In this document: positions 63,601-64,000 of the stretch, piece after piece
Numbering within the stretch: position 1 is the first letter of the stretch
Layout of the letters: each line of letters begins with the position of its first letter
Source: Chaetorhynchus papuensis
Lineage: Eukaryota > Chordata > Aves > Passeriformes > Rhipiduridae
Assembly: GCA_013396525.1 (NCBI GenBank)
Contig: VWYX01000758.1
Coordinates: 112,571 to 176,570, forward strand
Direction: 5' to 3'
DNA length: 64,000 nt
The notes under the pieces: model-generated
The model's database searches: none
Told to the model about the DNA's origin: nothing
What the model saw: the letters and a program-made list of their open reading frames with translations, nothing else
Translations under genes and position numbers: made by a program

Positions 63601-64000
63601 CACTCTAGAAACTCCCACAAACAGCACTGAAGTCTGCACCTGTAGGTTCTGAAACCCCTTACGACTGTGGAAGATGTCAGAATCGTGAAGAATTTATAAA
63701 ATAGAATAAGCAGAGTCTCTGCATAAAGGTCTGTGGCCAGCCCACAAGCAATCTCCTTTCTAGCCCACAATTTCAAGATGAGATATCTTTCGCTCACACT
63801 TGCTTCAGGACCAGGACATCAGTTAGTACATTTTCTAGGATGATTCTGCATAATTAAACACCTTAGAAGATAGGGATCTTAGAGGGTATCTTATTAGATG
63901 CTCTATAGTGAGAAGTACATTCATTCATTGTGGAAGTACATTTTGCACACAACCCAACAAGAACATAATTTATCAAAACCAAGCTTGCAAACAAAATGAC
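60691..64000. other. Non-coding sequence, no gene seen
   Basis: No recognised repeat or gene. Frames are 80 codons or fewer and scattered over both strands. A short T-run lies at about 62830-62840. Confidence 0.5.

Noticed and set aside
1..64000. CRISPR array, bacterial operon, tRNA/rRNA genes or an intact provirus
   Set aside because: No regular spacer-repeat array, no ribosome-binding-site-linked gene strings, no cloverleaf or rRNA sequence recognised by eye, and no retroviral gag/pol/env frames between LTRs.

Overview
The window reads as a stretch of a bird nuclear genome, most likely a songbird or relative, with no recognisable protein-coding or RNA gene. The evidence for a bird is the repeat content. 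There are several CR1 retroposon 3' ends carrying the typical 8-bp terminal repeats (forms of ATTCTRTG) and several ERVL-like LTRs of kinds I know from bird genomes. There is no L1, Alu or other mammalian repeat pattern. The songbird assignment is inference only. Open reading frames are all short (the longest is about 200 codons), overlap one another on both strands, and show no protein family, signal peptide or conserved motif that I recognise. I therefore annotate no coding sequence. The region is intergenic or intronic; the sequence alone cannot tell which.

Layout. 0-6 kb: a truncated LTR at the left edge (1-152), unique sequence with one ambiguous base (N at 1031), a CR1 tail near 2.0 kb, a 37-bp tandem duplication near 3.7 kb and a G/T-rich patch near 4.0 kb. 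6-15 kb: a doubtful LTR-like promoter/polyA arrangement near 6.2 kb, several homeobox-site-rich stretches that look like conserved non-coding DNA, and a CR1 fragment with seven octamer units at 11.4 kb. 15-26 kb: a (GT)n microsatellite, a perfect 31-bp duplication at 16.2 kb, an A-rich patch at 20.7 kb and a complete solo LTR with matching target-site duplications (25,276-25,836). 26-37 kb: an 18-bp minisatellite, enhancer-like AT-rich blocks near 29.6-30.7 kb, and a cluster of three unrelated short tandem duplications within 350 bp near 33.1 kb. 37-46 kb: an (AC)21 microsatellite, homopolymer runs, an A-rich tract at 41.9-42.1 kb and a small GC-rich block at 45.05-45.33 kb. 46-64 kb: a CR1 copy split by a solo ERVL-like LTR (52.5-53.2 kb), a second doubtful LTR-like arrangement at 54.6-54.8 kb, a CpG-bearing inverted repeat with an E-box near 59.04 kb and a decayed CR1-like stretch near 60.5 kb.

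No genes work together here because none is visible. What can be read is the order of mobile-element events (the CR1 at 52.5 kb predates the LTR inside it), local slippage duplications, and candidate cis-regulatory blocks. I saw no evidence of a novel multi-gene system.
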